Below, one piece after another: positions 14,401-29,400 of a stretch of DNA of 64,000 bases. How positions within the stretch are numbered: position 1 is the stretch's first letter; each line of letters starts with the position of its first letter. The position numbers and the translations under genes are program-made. The notes under the pieces were generated by a model. The model worked only from the letters and a program-made list of their open reading frames with translations, did not search any database and was not told the origin of the DNA. This DNA is from Xenopus tropicalis (Eukaryota; Chordata; Amphibia; Anura; Pipidae), in the NCBI RefSeq assembly GCF_000004195.4, contig NC_030684.2:104919929-104983928 (forward strand), given 5' to 3'.

Positions 14401-17400
14401 GCTCCCAACATACTGTTCCAGTAGCTAATTGGCCGAAAATCACCCAGATGGCAAACAGACACGCTTGAAAATCTAACAGCATTGCATTGGGATCCGATAG
14501 CTTGGCCTTTGTGCCAAAGATCGGCCCAACCTGATATTACCTACCTCAAGGTGGACGTATCGGTAAAAGATCCACTTGATTGGCACCTTCAGCAAACAAG
14601 TCGATCTTTACATGTATGGCCAGGTTATCTCTAAAAATTCATCTTAAATTTCATACTTACATTTTCCACTGAGACACAAAAGGGCAGACCCACTGACAGT
14701 GCTGATAGACCAAAACAGATCTTCACAAAGAAGAGAGGGATCATGTAGATCCTTTTTTTTAATAGTGACATGGGTCAAATTGTGAAAAGCTCTCCCCACA
14801 ATGTTCTTACTGGCAGAATCAGCCCAGCTGCCTTTCTGAAATCAAGACGTCGTTTTTCCCTTCTCAGGCAAATTCTAGATGTGTTTGGGTCATGTTCTTC
14901 CTTCCTCTGGATTAACTAGCACTAGAATTTCAATAGGAATGTTATGACGTATTAGAATAATGGGACAATATATTACATGCAATTGTAATACTGTAATGAT
15001 AATTTAAATATTAAATTGCACACAAAGTTCTTTTTGACTCTATCAATACTTTCGCTGTTTCACTACTGCTGCCTCTTAGTAACCTCACATACAAATCCTT
15101 AGTGAACATAAAGTTAAAACTTCAACTTTTAGGTCATATTTGAGCTCCTTAATTACTGTATAATGGTAGAACACAATGATTCTATCTAAGTCATTTTATT
15201 CATTGTATTATAGAAGCTCAAATACTTGTACTTTTTTGTTTACCCCACTAATGTTAAAGCATGACAGCTGTATGCTTAATGAGCAAAGCTATTGTATTTA
15301 CCCACCTCCATGTTGTGAAGGCCCAAGGGCCCCCATCTGCATTGAAGTCAGGACCAAGGAGGAAGCTGAGTTCAGAAAGTCCAATACGTGGTATCCAAGG
15401 GTTTAACACAACTCAAAGTTGAACTCTCCTCACACATATGTAGATTTCTTACTTCTTCCATTAATACTTTGGGTTAAGTATCCATTTATTTACTGTTGGA
15501 ACTTGACATTTGAAGTTCCTAACAATATCAGTCACTAGTAGCTGCTCCACATTGCCTACTACGTCTTGAAAAACAAATGTAAACATTCTTAGTTAATATA
15601 TTGACATACAATATTGTATTTCAGGCTGAAATAGAAGCAAGAGAAGAGAGATACCATTCTATCAAGAGTTCTGGGGAGAAGCTGTGTCGTTCAAGGCATT
15701 ATGCCTCTGAGGAAATCCAGCTTTCATTATCAAGAGCTGAAGAAGCCTGGAATGCGCTGCTAAAATCCTGGAGAGACAACAACCTGAAGCTACGCCAGGC
15801 CCGGGATTTGCAGGTGACTTTTGAATTGAAGAAAATCAATCTTTTTGAATATCTAGAATAAAAAAGTGCATGCTTTTTCCACATTACGGTAAATGATAAC
15901 CCCCATATGTCATAGGGTGACATATACTGAGTCTGTCCCATTGTTTGAAAAAGATTATGAATAGTGCAAAACGGAGCTGTGGTTAAAAGGTTTTATGAAA
16001 AATATAAATCCCTTCTGCATTCAACTACATCTGGAAACAAGGGGAATTTACTACAATTATAAGCAAAGCATTTATTATGTACTGAAGTGTATGACTACTA
16101 CAAATGGTACTGGCTTTATGGAGATTATATCAGATGAATATAAAGATGTTGGCATTATTGCTGATATGTTCCAGGAGGTTTTTAGAAACAAACTCTTCCC
16201 AGGAGAAGCACCTCTTCCCATTACATGTCAGTGTTCCAGCATCCCATCTCCCATGGCTGCTGCAGCCCTGCTGTCCAGCCTTGGTGTGCAGTTAAGCTTA
16301 ATTCATCTTTTTCTTTTAGATCTTTTTCAGCCTTGTGGATCAGAATGAGAGTTGGCTAAACAGTAAAGAAGCATTCCTGGCAAATGATGATCTTGGGGTA
16401 GGTAGACACAACAGCGCAGATGCTGTGTTTGATATGATTGTCACCTTGCAACATAACTGTATTTTATTTTTCAAACAATTCTGTAATAAGACAACATAGT
16501 AGTGACAATTTGTAATCACGGTTTGACTTTTTTATGTGAAAAGACAGAAAACATAGGTTAAAATATGTAGTTCTAATATAATTGACTTTTTAGTTTAAAG
16601 GGGAACTCCACCCAAAAACAACTTTTGCAGCTGGATTTTAGCATATAAAAATGTTATTTATTCCTACTTTCCGAAAGAACTGATTACAGTGATAGGTATA
16701 TTAGGGGTTTCTGTGTTGTTTGGGACTCTTTAAAGGAACAGTAACATCAAAAAATTAAAGTCTTTTAAAGTAATTAAAATATAATGTGGTGTTGCTCTGC
16801 AAAAAACTGGTGTTTTTGCTACAGAAAAGCTACTATATAAATAAGTTGCTGTGTAGCCATGGGGGCAGCCATTCAAGCTGGAAAAAAGGAGAAAAGGCAC
16901 AGGTTACATAGCAGATAACTAGTAGATAAGCCCCATATAATGGGGGTTTATCTGTTATCTGCTAAGTAACCTGTGCCTTTTCTCCTTTGAATGGCTGCCC
17001 CCATGGCTACGCAGCAGCTTACTTATATAAACTACAGTAGTCATTCTGAGGCAAACACACCAGTTGTAGCAATGCAGGGCAACAGTACATTATATTGTTA
17101 TTACTTTTATACACTTTCATTTTTTGGTGTTACTGTTCCGTTAACAAATTTTGGTTCATAAGCTGGAGTTCCCCTTTAAGTATTATATGGCTCTGTTGTC
17201 TTAAAAACAAGCTGTTGCCTTATTTTTTACGTTTTTCAGTGTGACCCCTAAATGTTTTGTGTGGTCAGGAGCAGAGCTATTTTGATGGTTTAAGTAGGAA
17301 TTTGGTGATAGGCAATGACACTGCTTCCCAGGCTAACAGACTGCAACACAGATGTAACACTGTCATCCATCGCCCATGGAGCTCTATATAAAGCACTGGC

Positions 17401-20400
17401 CAGATGCCAACAATGCACACATGGAAGTAGTCATAGGGGGGTTTCTCAGTTGGCATTCATCCATGTGGCTGCCAGCATATGTAACAGGAGGCATGTAATG
17501 TATTTATGGGATCTTTCATGTATGTGTCCTTTATTGTATATTAAAAAGTGAATCTATAAACCATTGCCTAACCTGTATGTTTCCAGTTACTTCATAATTT
17601 CATGTATGTATGTGTTCCCAGGGCTGTTTAGCATTCATGTGCCCTGTACTTTGCGACTTGCATGTGTACCTGCTGTATTGACACTAGATTACAAATACAA
17701 ATATCTTTGTGAACAGCATTTAAATATTTCTGTTTGTGCTTACATTCATAAACAAGCTTTTATGTCATAAATGCAGCAAGTAAAAAACATTTTACCCATC
17801 TGGTATTTGTTCTATACTTTACCAGCTGTATCCCTTTAGCACCAGAGCAACATCCTTTGAACAGATTTACAAGTATGTCCTGTGCCTTCTTTTCATAGGA
17901 CTCTGTGGCCAGTGTTGAGAACCTTCAGCGAAAACATGAGATATTTGAGAAGGCCCTCCATGCACAAATGGATAAAATTGATGACATGGAGACATTTGCC
18001 CGAGAGCTGCAGCAGAACCAGCATTATGATTCTGAGAATATTGCCAATAAATGTCAGGCAGTCCTGGAGAGGTATGGGATTTTCTACAGTGCGTGCACAT
18101 AAACCAAATAGTTAAATATGGTTGTATTTGTTTTTTAAATTGAGGGAGAAATTAAGTAGTATTCTTTAGAGCCAAAGTATTGTGTCATGCTCTTATATGT
18201 AGGGATCTATAATGTTTATTTTTCCTAAAAAGATTTTACAGAGAAAAATGGAGGCATAATACATTCTTATCGATGGGGGTCAGGCCACCCCTCTTCGCTC
18301 ATAACAAAACTGTAGACATATACTGTTTCAGCCATAGTTTCTAGAATAACCAGGGCAGTAAATAATTGTTCACCCCAAACCTTACTGTAACTAAACGTCA
18401 AGATTCTTTCCAGGAGTAATTAAGAAGTTAAAATCTAGGGTAAATTAGTTTATGCTTTAACATTTGCATTGAATCCCCCAGCCACAGCTCAAGAAATTAA
18501 TTACTTCTGGCAAGTGAATCATGACTTGACTTGGTTTCTGCTTTGTTTTTATATGTATGTGCATATATACCTGTGTATTGCATCAGAATTATACTTGTGA
18601 AGCACTGAAAGACATTATGGATGAAAAATGTTTCTGGTTCAGGTCAGAAATTAAAAGATAAAAAAAAAACACAGAAAGTCTGAGACAGTGTTACAGAAAA
18701 TTGAAAGAATACATTATTCTTTCCTTACTAAATACATGGGATAGTCTCTGGGCTAACACCGAGGCAAACACATTGCTTTTTATAAACATAGAAATGATTC
18801 ATAATGCCAGAGTTAGCCATAAGTATGTTGTATCATGCAGCATTTGGTACAAGAACTGTTATTCCTTTGTTGTGTTAGGAAGAAGAAATTACTGCTAGCG
18901 GCCGAATCCCACAAGAGGAAACTAGAGGAGTCCAGGCAACTGCAGAAATTCCTAAGAAACTCATATGAGGTATGTGGATGCCAAGTGGGGACTACAGGAA
19001 ACTCACTGCTGAATGTACCTATTGTGGAAGCACATACACTTGCTGTGTTCAGAGTAATACTTGCAATGCACATCTGAATTCTCTAACCTAGACTGGTCGG
19101 ATTTTAATCCAAGCTGACCATACATGCGGATGTCCATATTGCACTGATCTGGCCTGATGGATTGGCATGTACACCCCTAACCAATGTCTTTACTCATCAG
19201 AAAGCCTTTATGGGAGGTGGATGCTGCTTATTAGCTTTGGTGTGAACATAGCAAACGGTGATCTGCCAAATAGACTTTGTTGAGGGAACATTCCCATAGG
19301 TTAAATACCAACTTATAAAATATCTGTCCCTGTGTCAGCTTAATGTGGAATATTTACACACCATCAATATCTTTTTGTAAACCTTCATCTACAATTTATT
19401 GATCCAAAATACTGAGACAAAATGCAACAAAGCAAAAGGTCCATGGGTATTTCCCATTCCCCCCCCCCCCCCCCCGCAAAATTACAAAGCATTGGGTATA
19501 CAGCATTTAAGTGTAGTTGCTTGCTTTCCTTGTGTATGCAATTTGTGAATACATTTTCCAGCTAAATACACTATTACCCTTAAACATGAAGCTGTTAGCC
19601 AGTAGTTAGTAGTTTCTTAGAGGGTAATGAAATGTAATCATTTGTTGCACCGTTTCCCGTAGGTGGGGGCCTGGATGCTGGAGAAAAACACCATTGCCCT
19701 GGATAACAGTTGGAGAGACCCCAGCAATCTGCAGGCAAAGTTGCAGAAGCACCAGACATTTGAGGCAGAGATCAAAGCAAACAGGAACCGTCTGGATGAC
19801 ATAAAATCTGTATGTAATTTGAGATAACTCAGAATAGTTATGTTGAAATGCCCCCTACAGATTTATTATCAACTATCTGGTGTGGCAAGCCCTTGAGGAA
19901 AAGCTGTGCTGAAAGATCGTTTGTAACATTTAAATTATAAAAATCATCCTAAAACAGGGTGAAATTAAGCCAATAGGTATTGATAAGAGAAAATGAATTA
20001 AGTAAGGCAAATGTTTGATAGTAATGCTGATTTTAATTAGCTACCCGAAGCTAGGGCACCATGTTGGTTATTTGCACCAAAGTAATTTTAGTGTAATGTC
20101 CCATAAAGAGAAGTCACCTGCTATAAATCTCTGCTACCGCGGGCAGCTAATCTCCGTGAAAAGGCCTACACATTGCTTTGTTTTTACGAAGTCGCGCAAA
20201 GTTTCCTCCTGCAGGCAACGTCACATGACTTTCACAGGCTTTTCGATAGAGATGCCTGTGGTAGCAAAGATTTATCATGGGAGACTAATCTCCACATGGC
20301 TTTTTATGCAGAAGCCAAATGCACCTACAGTATATCAGATTATTCTGTCAGTATTATGTATGGGCCACCAGGGGTCAGCATTCCCTTGTTATGTGCCATA

Positions 20401-23400
20401 AGACTTTTCTGCAGATTCCAAAAAAACCCTGCACCATCAATATACATGCTTTGCCTATTTTATTTTTTATTTTTTTACAGATCTTACATCATTCACATAA
20501 GTCTTATCCCCAGTGGAACTTACAGTGTAAGGTCCCTATCACATTCACACACTTATTAATAAATGATCCCTGATTTTACAGGATGGTGAAAAAATGCTGA
20601 AAGATCATCATTATGCTTCTGATATAATCCACACCCGACTACAAGAAATGGAAGAATTATGGGAGGAATTGCTAGAGAAGTGCACAGAAAAGGCAGCTAA
20701 TCTACAAGAAGCTTACAAGGTACAGCTCACCAGTACATATATGCTGTATATATGAATGTGTATGTGTTTGTATGTGGTTGTGCATGTTTTGAAACAAGTG
20801 TTAACCCTATACTACCTCCTAGGCCTTACAGTTTCAGCGGAGTCTAGAGGACAGTGAGAAATGGCTGGACCAGGTTGAAGCCAAGCTAGAAGCTGCCAAT
20901 AAGGGTAAAGACTTGATGACTTTGGAAAAACTTGGAGAGATGGAAGAAGACATAACAAGTCATGGGGAAAGGCTGCAAGTCCTTGTCAACAAGGCCCGAG
21001 AATTCAAACAGGAGGGTCACTTCTTAGCAGATACAATTGATGACAGAATAAGAATCATAATACATAGGTTTGTGTTCTTGCCATTTTATTTTTATACTTC
21101 TAGTATATTGCCTTTAAAACAACAGCACCACCTGCTGTTCATTTGACCCCTGGCTATAGCTGGAAGAAAATAAAGTTAGTCAGTAAAGGAATGTCTTGCA
21201 ATATTGCTCTGCTCAAAAAAAAGTTAGTGAGCAGAGAAGAGTCATGTAACAGTTCTCTGGTAAGTTCTAAGTAGAACAACATCACAAGACAAGCAGGTGG
21301 CACAGGTGTAGAAACAGCTAATACCTTAAAAACTAGAAAAAAAATAATGTCATTTTTATTTTCATTTGTTTTTTGGCTTTCCTGTTTAATTAACTATCAA
21401 AATCTAATTACTATGCTTCCTTTTCTAACCCATAACAACACTGGTGGTCTTAAGCTGCATTTTTTTAGGCAAAATGCACTAATAAATACAAAGTTCACTA
21501 TAACAATTAAATAAACAATACCCAGCAGATATAATTATAGAGTGACAGCCGGGGATTTGTTTTTCCTAGTGCACCCAAACAGTAAGCTGTCCATCCCTTT
21601 GTCCTAATTTTTCTTAGGTCTATCTTCAGATACCTGAACTCTTGCATTCCCAAATATTCTTTCAAAAAACATTTCACTGATGATCCCATTTTCTCTAGCG
21701 TTTTGATGGTTTTTGAGGAATTTTTCCTTATTTATTTGTACAGTAAGGACACACTTGAAACAATCAGCGCACCAGAGGCCACCCCTTTAGATTAGAGGAA
21801 TGGAACTTTCATTTGAAGCAGTGTAGGTAGTTTTTCAGGCTATTGTGATACTGATATCTACAATTGCTATTGATGTTGGTATATATAGTTTATGTATGTG
21901 AGTGTATAGATAGGTTGATATATGTCTATGTGTTTGCGCTTGGGTTCACTTTAAGAGGTTGTATTTGATGGACTTCGGGCTTTTCCTATCTTATTGTAAG
22001 TAAAGAGCTTTCAAACCTTATACATATATACATATAATAGATAATATGACATGGCACAAATACACACACACACATACATACACATATATTTATAGGTCTT
22101 AGAAGGAGACCGAAACGTCAACCTAGTTGGTCTATGTGGGATTTTGTGTGTATATATATATAAAAGATATCTTGAGAAAGGCTCTAGGCCGGAGCCGAAA
22201 TGTTGATCAGATGGCAATATTGGAATAAAGATCAAGTTTTTAAGCTAAGACCCTGGAGTGCGCTTATTAGCTGTTGAATATGTGATATTTCCCAAGCTGC
22301 ACCCGGGCATAACTTCATAGAGATTCAAGGTGAAGTCTGGAGTGCGGATCATTTTGTGGATATTATATATAGATAGATAGATAGATATAAACCAATTGGT
22401 AAGTCACCCACTATAAAATATAATATTTATGATAAAGTTTGTCACTGCCTTAGTTTTTTATTCTAAGAAACCTATTATCATGCTCATGCACAGGTACAAA
22501 AGCCTTGATGAGCCTTTACAGGAATGTAGGGCCACTCTGGAAGCCAAGAAGTTACTTGATCAGTTTTTCCGTGATGTTGATGATGAGCTTGCATGGATAA
22601 AAGAGAAAATGCCCTTAGCCTCTTCCAAGGAATGTGGCCAGTCACTGACTACAGCCCAGGCTTTGCTGGAAAAGCACCAAGTAAGGGGGTTTAAGAGGAA
22701 ACAAAATCTGTGTGGTGCTGAGTGACATCATTTTTAAAAATTTTACATGTTGTGACATTCTTTTCTCTGGCCCTTATCAGAATCTAGAAAATGAGATCAG
22801 CAGCCGAGAAGCACTGACTAAAGCTGTGATGGGCACTGGGCGTAAGCTTGTAAAGGGCAACCACTTTGCCAGCCATGAGATTGAGGATCGTTTACAGCAG
22901 TTAGAAGTGGCTGCAGAGACTCTAAAAGCAGAAGCTGATCGTAGAAGAAAAAGATTGAATCAAGCCTGTGAAGCCCAGCAGTTCCTCACTGAGGTAATAT
23001 TAATGTTATAAATGTAAAATCTGTCTCTCAAACTTAAAATAAATAGTTAATCTAGCACAGGGTAGGATATATAATTAAAGTTATTTAACATTATTTAACA
23101 TTTAAAGGCTTTCTAGGTCACTCTAAGGCAGGTCCATAATTTTATAAAACATGTACATAACAAAAGTTGCATAAATAAAAAAAACTTTTTGAAATGTAAT
23201 ATTCTTCATTAGATTATAAAGTGAATTTTTATGTAGCTTGTCACTTATTTTTAGACCTGCTTGAAGGTGGCATCTTTTTTGGCACAAATATAATGATTTT
23301 CACTAAGGGGCACATTAATAAATGCTCAAGCCTTCGGGCTCCAGTATTTGTATCCCAAATCCTTGCGGGAGTTCCCAAACTCATGCGTGGTTTCTTCATC

Positions 23401-26400
23401 CAAATAGCCCAATAGCAAATTGGGTTTTTCTTGACCAAAAAATATAAGCTTGGCACCTAAAACCGAGCTTTTTAGTTTTTGGTTGGGGAAAAGAAAAACT
23501 CCATTCACACGAATCAGGCGATTCAGATAAAGAGAGCATGCGAGAGTTTAGGAACTCCCTCAAGGTTTTGGGATACAAATGCTTGACCCCCAAGGCTCGA
23601 GTGTTCATAAATGTGCCCCTAAGTGGCAGTGTTACATGGACTACACACTAGTGCAAACTATAAAAAAAGAGACAGTTGTTCATGCCAGACCTTATTCATC
23701 AAGGACAACTCATACATTAAGTGATAGGGCTGGAGTGCCAGGACACTTACAGTTAGCAATGGAGGCTCTAATGCAAGCTCAGAAGGATTTATTCAACATT
23801 TACATTAAAAGAGTGGGCCTGCAGAAATATTAGTGACCAAGTTCAATTAAAGCACTATTAAAGCCTGAGTGCTTTAAGGGTTCAAATATCAATATATTTT
23901 AAATATTCATATATATATATAAAACTTCAAGACATCCAGTAAACCATCATTTTCCATGGTGAGATGTGTAAAGATCTATATAAATAAATACAAAAGTCAG
24001 GCCCAAGGAAGGTGGGTGGTTGTGGTAGTAGAGAAGGATGAAATCAAATATATGTCTGTACCACAAGGCATGAGCAATTACTGACAGAATCAACGGTCTA
24101 TTGTGTATAGGAAGAATTGCTAATAAATCCCATATGCCTTTCCACTATGGGAGTAGCTGGGTACAATTAATATCAATAGTTATATAGTTATTTTCTTTAC
24201 CCATCTATGACCCATGGCAGCAAACAACTTAATCTATGGAATTTTACTAGTAGTTATATACAAAGGCAGCACTGTGAGTGGGGGCAACCTGCATTTAAAG
24301 TTTATTAGGGGGGTGTGCTTAGTGCCTGCTATAGCCATTTGTCTTGCTGCATTGAATCATAAACAGGAAAGGAAAATAACATAGGCATTGTTAATAATTT
24401 TCCCTGTTGATGGGAAAAAATTAGGCTGGTGACATGGGCATAAATACCCATAGTGCCCTGAGGGAGGAAAGTCATTAAGCTTTTCAACACCATACATCCA
24501 GTAATACTAATGCTTTAGGTGTATTAATATATAACCACAAGATCTCATACTTTAACTACATGTGAATTCAATTGTGCATTTATATACTATTGACATAGGA
24601 AATTTGTAGGAATTAATTTACATTCATTAATATCATCACCATAACTTAATTTATTTTCTCAGTTGGATCCTTTTTATACCCATTTTTCATAAATGTTTTG
24701 TTATTGTTAATTCAATAATCTTGTTTAGTTATGTGTTGATATGGGAATAACTCATGATATACTCATAACTCAATTTTATGTTTATCTTATATGATATTTA
24801 TGCATATATGGATTAAATAGAGCATTCTATGTTGATTAAATGATTTATTAGTAATTTAATAGCATTAGATGCCATGTTTAGGAGGTTATTTATTCAAAAA
24901 TGTTGGAATAAAAAATATTCTGTAAAGGTTTCTATGTATAATGCAGAGGAGATATATTCTACAATATATTGTATTTACCTTCAGACAGTTACAATAGAAG
25001 TCAATGCAGATATATAGCAGAGTGATTGTTACTACCTTGTTTTAAAGGTGGGTACAAACCCAAAATCTCTGACCTCTGCCTTTAAGCATTGTAGTATATC
25101 TAGATGGGAGTGGTATGAATGCTGCAATGGGCCTTCTTTCAGTGATGTCTGGAGCCTTTGCAACAATGTCACTTTTCAAGGATTGAACAGACACCTTAAG
25201 ATCATACTGGTTTAAAATTGTGACAACCCTAAATGACCAATAACCAATATGGGACATCAGTGGCGTAACAACATGTTACTTGGCCCCATGGCAAATTGAA
25301 TTTTGGGGTCCAAAACAATGCCAGATTGACCAATTTCACCAAGTTATACTGAAATTGCTAGTTAATTAGGGCCTTACTGGGCCCTCTACACTCCTAGCCC
25401 ACCCTGCAACAGCAGGGTCTGCTTTATCTGTAATTACACCCCTGTAGGATGTAGTGAGCAATAATTATTCATCCCATGCACTGAATTACATTCATATGTT
25501 ATTTCATGATGTTCTGTTTAGCTCTTAGAGGCTGAAGCTTGGTTGGCTGAGAGAGGCTTTGTAATAAAATCTACTGACAATGGAAAGAATGAAGAATCTA
25601 CACAGGCTCTGCTCCGCAAGTTAGACACCACCAGGCGGGATCTTGATGGCTTTGCTCACAGAATTAATAAATTAATAGATACTGGAAAAGGCCTGCAAAA
25701 TGACAGTGATAATCCAGAGAGGTAAGGCTTTGCCTGTATCATTTACCAAGGAGATTAATTATTTTAGGAAAAACTGTGTGGGCCTGAGAGCCGTTCTAAC
25801 ACAATAATCTTGCTATAGTTCTATAGTGATGCCAAAACTCAAGTCTGTGCTGGATGAATACAGTCTCCTGCTTGAAAAAGCTGAGGATCGGAGGTCTCAG
25901 CTAATAGAGCAACATCAGCTTTTCCAGTTCAAGAAGGAGGCAGACCTGGTAGAGACATGGCTAGCCAGCAAAAAGGCTACTGCTAAATCAGATGATCTGG
26001 GACAGGATTTAGAAGGCGTAAAGGTAACATATACATTTTCACTATATTCAAATGATCCTTTTTATTCTTTTTTTCAAGCCATCAGCCATAGTTTTATGTA
26101 TTTACTAATATCATAGCACAGAACCCTGTATTATGTATTAGAAAGTATGTATTGTATAAATGCTAGGGTGTTTCACATACTGAATCACTGATGTGAGATT
26201 AGGTGGATGACCATATACTGTATATACACAGAGAGTAAAAATAAAGTGTTTTCATGCCAGTTTATATTAGTATATGCCCAGACACTGAAAACATTTGTTA
26301 TTGGCCATTAGCCTCAAAACTTTCAGATTAATATTTATTCTGAACAAAAACTTTTTCCTTGAAAGGGATATAGGCAATGGAATCTGTACAGGATCAATTC

Positions 26401-29400
26401 AACTGGCACTGGAACTATATTTTACATAATTTCTGTCGGCCATTTTTGCTGTTTCTTCCAACAGAAAATATTTTGCAGGTGTTTAATAATAGGAATGCAA
26501 TACAAAGCAATGATATCTGCATATTTGTATGCAAAACCTAAATGAATAGCTATAGGCACAAAATTGCTGGCCTAGTGGCACATATATTGTTTTTGTGCAA
26601 AGAAAACAAACTGACTTGTCGAACAAATGCAACCTAAATATGATTTTCATTCATCCTAGAAATTGAACACATTATTAGATCTGATAATTTGATATAGCAA
26701 AAATATGTAATTAAAGTGAAACCTGTGAAATCCGTGCTCCAATTAAGCAATTTGCTAAAGTTTTCATGTATTTGGGCTATTTTTAAGATCTCTGTATTTC
26801 AGTCTTTTAAATGCTTTAATACCAACCCTGGCATCCCTGTTCATTGATAGGACATTTTACCTTAGTGTTTTATAATTAGGAGGGAAATTACCTTTCTGAT
26901 TGGTGTCTGCTAATTGATGAAAACCATATCATAGGGTTAAAAAAATTAAGTTTTGATCACTTTTTTTAACAGACCCAGAGAGCGAGGTACTGTTTTTGCC
27001 AATGGTTTTTAAGCAATTATTTTACTCAATTAATCTATTTGTTTGTCTATATAGAGGACAGCTTACCAGCACCTGGGCAATTGATTTCTACTGTGTAGAT
27101 CAGTAAGGCCTAAGGTCTATATCTATGCTTATTTACTTTCCATTCAGTTTTGTCCCTTGAAAAGTATTTCTATTTCCTAAGACTGAAAAGGGTAAAGGAC
27201 TCTCAGGGGTATATTTGCCCAGTCAATATTCCAGCACAGAATGCTGGCACTGGCTGGGTTACATAGAAATATAGACCTAATGGGAACCTATGCAGGGTAA
27301 TGATTTACGGCCTCTCTCTTTTCACAGTCTTTCCAAAAGGAACCATATACATATATGACTATACTAAAGCAGACTCTCATTTAGTGACACATAGCATAAT
27401 GATTTCTTTCAGAAGTCCCAAACAAAAAAAATCTAAAGTGTTCCTTTTGCTGCTGCTGCTGCTATTGGGCTCCCCTAGCTCTGAACTCCCATGCATAAAT
27501 CAGCACTGGTGATATTAAATATATTGCACTACTTGTAAAATATGCAGGCCAAGGTATTGTTAATATTTCATATATCCTCTTCAAATAGGTTTTAGAAAAG
27601 GAATTTGAGGACTTTGTGAAGGAAATCGAAAATCTTGGAAAGAACAAAGTGGTGAATATAATTGCACTGGCTTCCAGCTTGCTGAAAACTCCACATAGCC
27701 AGGAACATGGAATTAAGAAGAGGACCGAGGAGGTTAAAACTGCTTGGGATGATCTCTGTTCTGCCATCCAACACAGGGCCAAAGTAAGTGAGGAGGGCAT
27801 GGACAGAGGCTGCACTGTGTATCTGCTTGGAACTGGAATCTAGTAAAGAAGTCATTGGTAGATTGATCGGAATGAACAAGAAATTTAGTTTAAATACTGA
27901 TTAGACTGTAATTAGTTTACTCAATTAATCTATTTGTTTGTCTATATAGAGGATAATGTACCTCCTGTAAAATGTAGGGATATTATAAGTCACCAAGGAG
28001 TTCCATGATCATATAAAAGCTTAAGACCAAAGACTGAGTTTTTTTATACAGGTCATGAAACTGCGAGGTGACTTCTAATATCCTCATATTTTAAACAGGG
28101 GGTACATTATTTATTACACAAGTTTCAGCGAGTCGTGATAGAAAGGAAAGATATTCACGGCTCTTATGTATTATATACTGTATAACCTGCTTTGCTTGAT
28201 ACCATTCTTGTGCTACAAATATGTTTTATATCATAATCATATTTCTCTAACAAATAAAATTGATTCTGAATTCCTTAGGTTTTGGCAACAGCTCACCAAG
28301 TCCATGAATTTGATCATGAGGTTGATGAGTTGATGAGTTGGATACAGGAGAAAGGGGTAGCTGTTAATTCTGATGACTATGGATACGATCTTCCTGGAGT
28401 ACAGGCCTTGCTCAGCCAACATGAGGTTTTTGAGGTAAATGAAGGTACCATTTCAGGGCCAATGGAAAGGTATGGAGGCATTTTCTCTTGGCCCTCGGCT
28501 AGCTCCAATAAAATTGACCACAGATCTTTACACACCTTATGTATATCATACTTCCTAACACCTTCCATAATCTGACACTGGGGACTGGTTTATAATTTAT
28601 GAGTGCTTGAGATATGTTTTCCTTTTTTGCAATGGATAAACAATAATACACTTTCTTGTTTCTGTATATGCATACAGGTATGGTATCTATTGTGGGAATG
28701 CTTGGGATCTGAGGTTTACCAAAGGGGTCTTTATGTAATTTGGATCTCCATGTCTTAAGTCTGCAAAAAAATAATTTAAATATTAAGTAAACCCAACAAG
28801 ATTAATTATCATAAAGTACATGTTTCTGTTTGTTATTATAGAGAGTGAAAAAACAGGCTGTGCTAGATTCAAAGGGGGCAGGTGGGGGGAGGCATGTAGG
28901 TGTCCTGTCTATGTTCCAAAATGCACAAAAATACTGGCACAACAGGACTTATTTAAGGAGGATGAACCCTGCTATTTTATTAGTTGTAAACCGTATACAC
29001 TGTGAAGGTCTGACAGTGCACAGTCTGCCACATGTATGCAGATTTGGAACAGAAGTTCCAGAGTGCTTACCTCTGTGGTGGATGTGAGCAAATTTCCACT
29101 TTAGAGGCCCGCATTAGAAACTGTTTTCTTACATTTTGGTACTAATGACAGAATTAATGGTAGGTGGAGGGCCATAAACAGTAAGAACAGGGATCTAGGC
29201 TCTAAGATTAAGGAAAAGTCCTCCAATGTAATTTTCTCTGAAGTTTTATCTGTGCCATGTGAAAGTTTAGGAAGCTAGTGGGAGCTTAGGGAGCTAAAGT
29301 CTTGGTGTAAGGAGAAAGGCTTTGGGTTCCTAGAGCACTAGACTAACTTTTCCTTGGGGCGCAATCTATTTAGCCATGATGAATTGCACCTCAATGAAAG

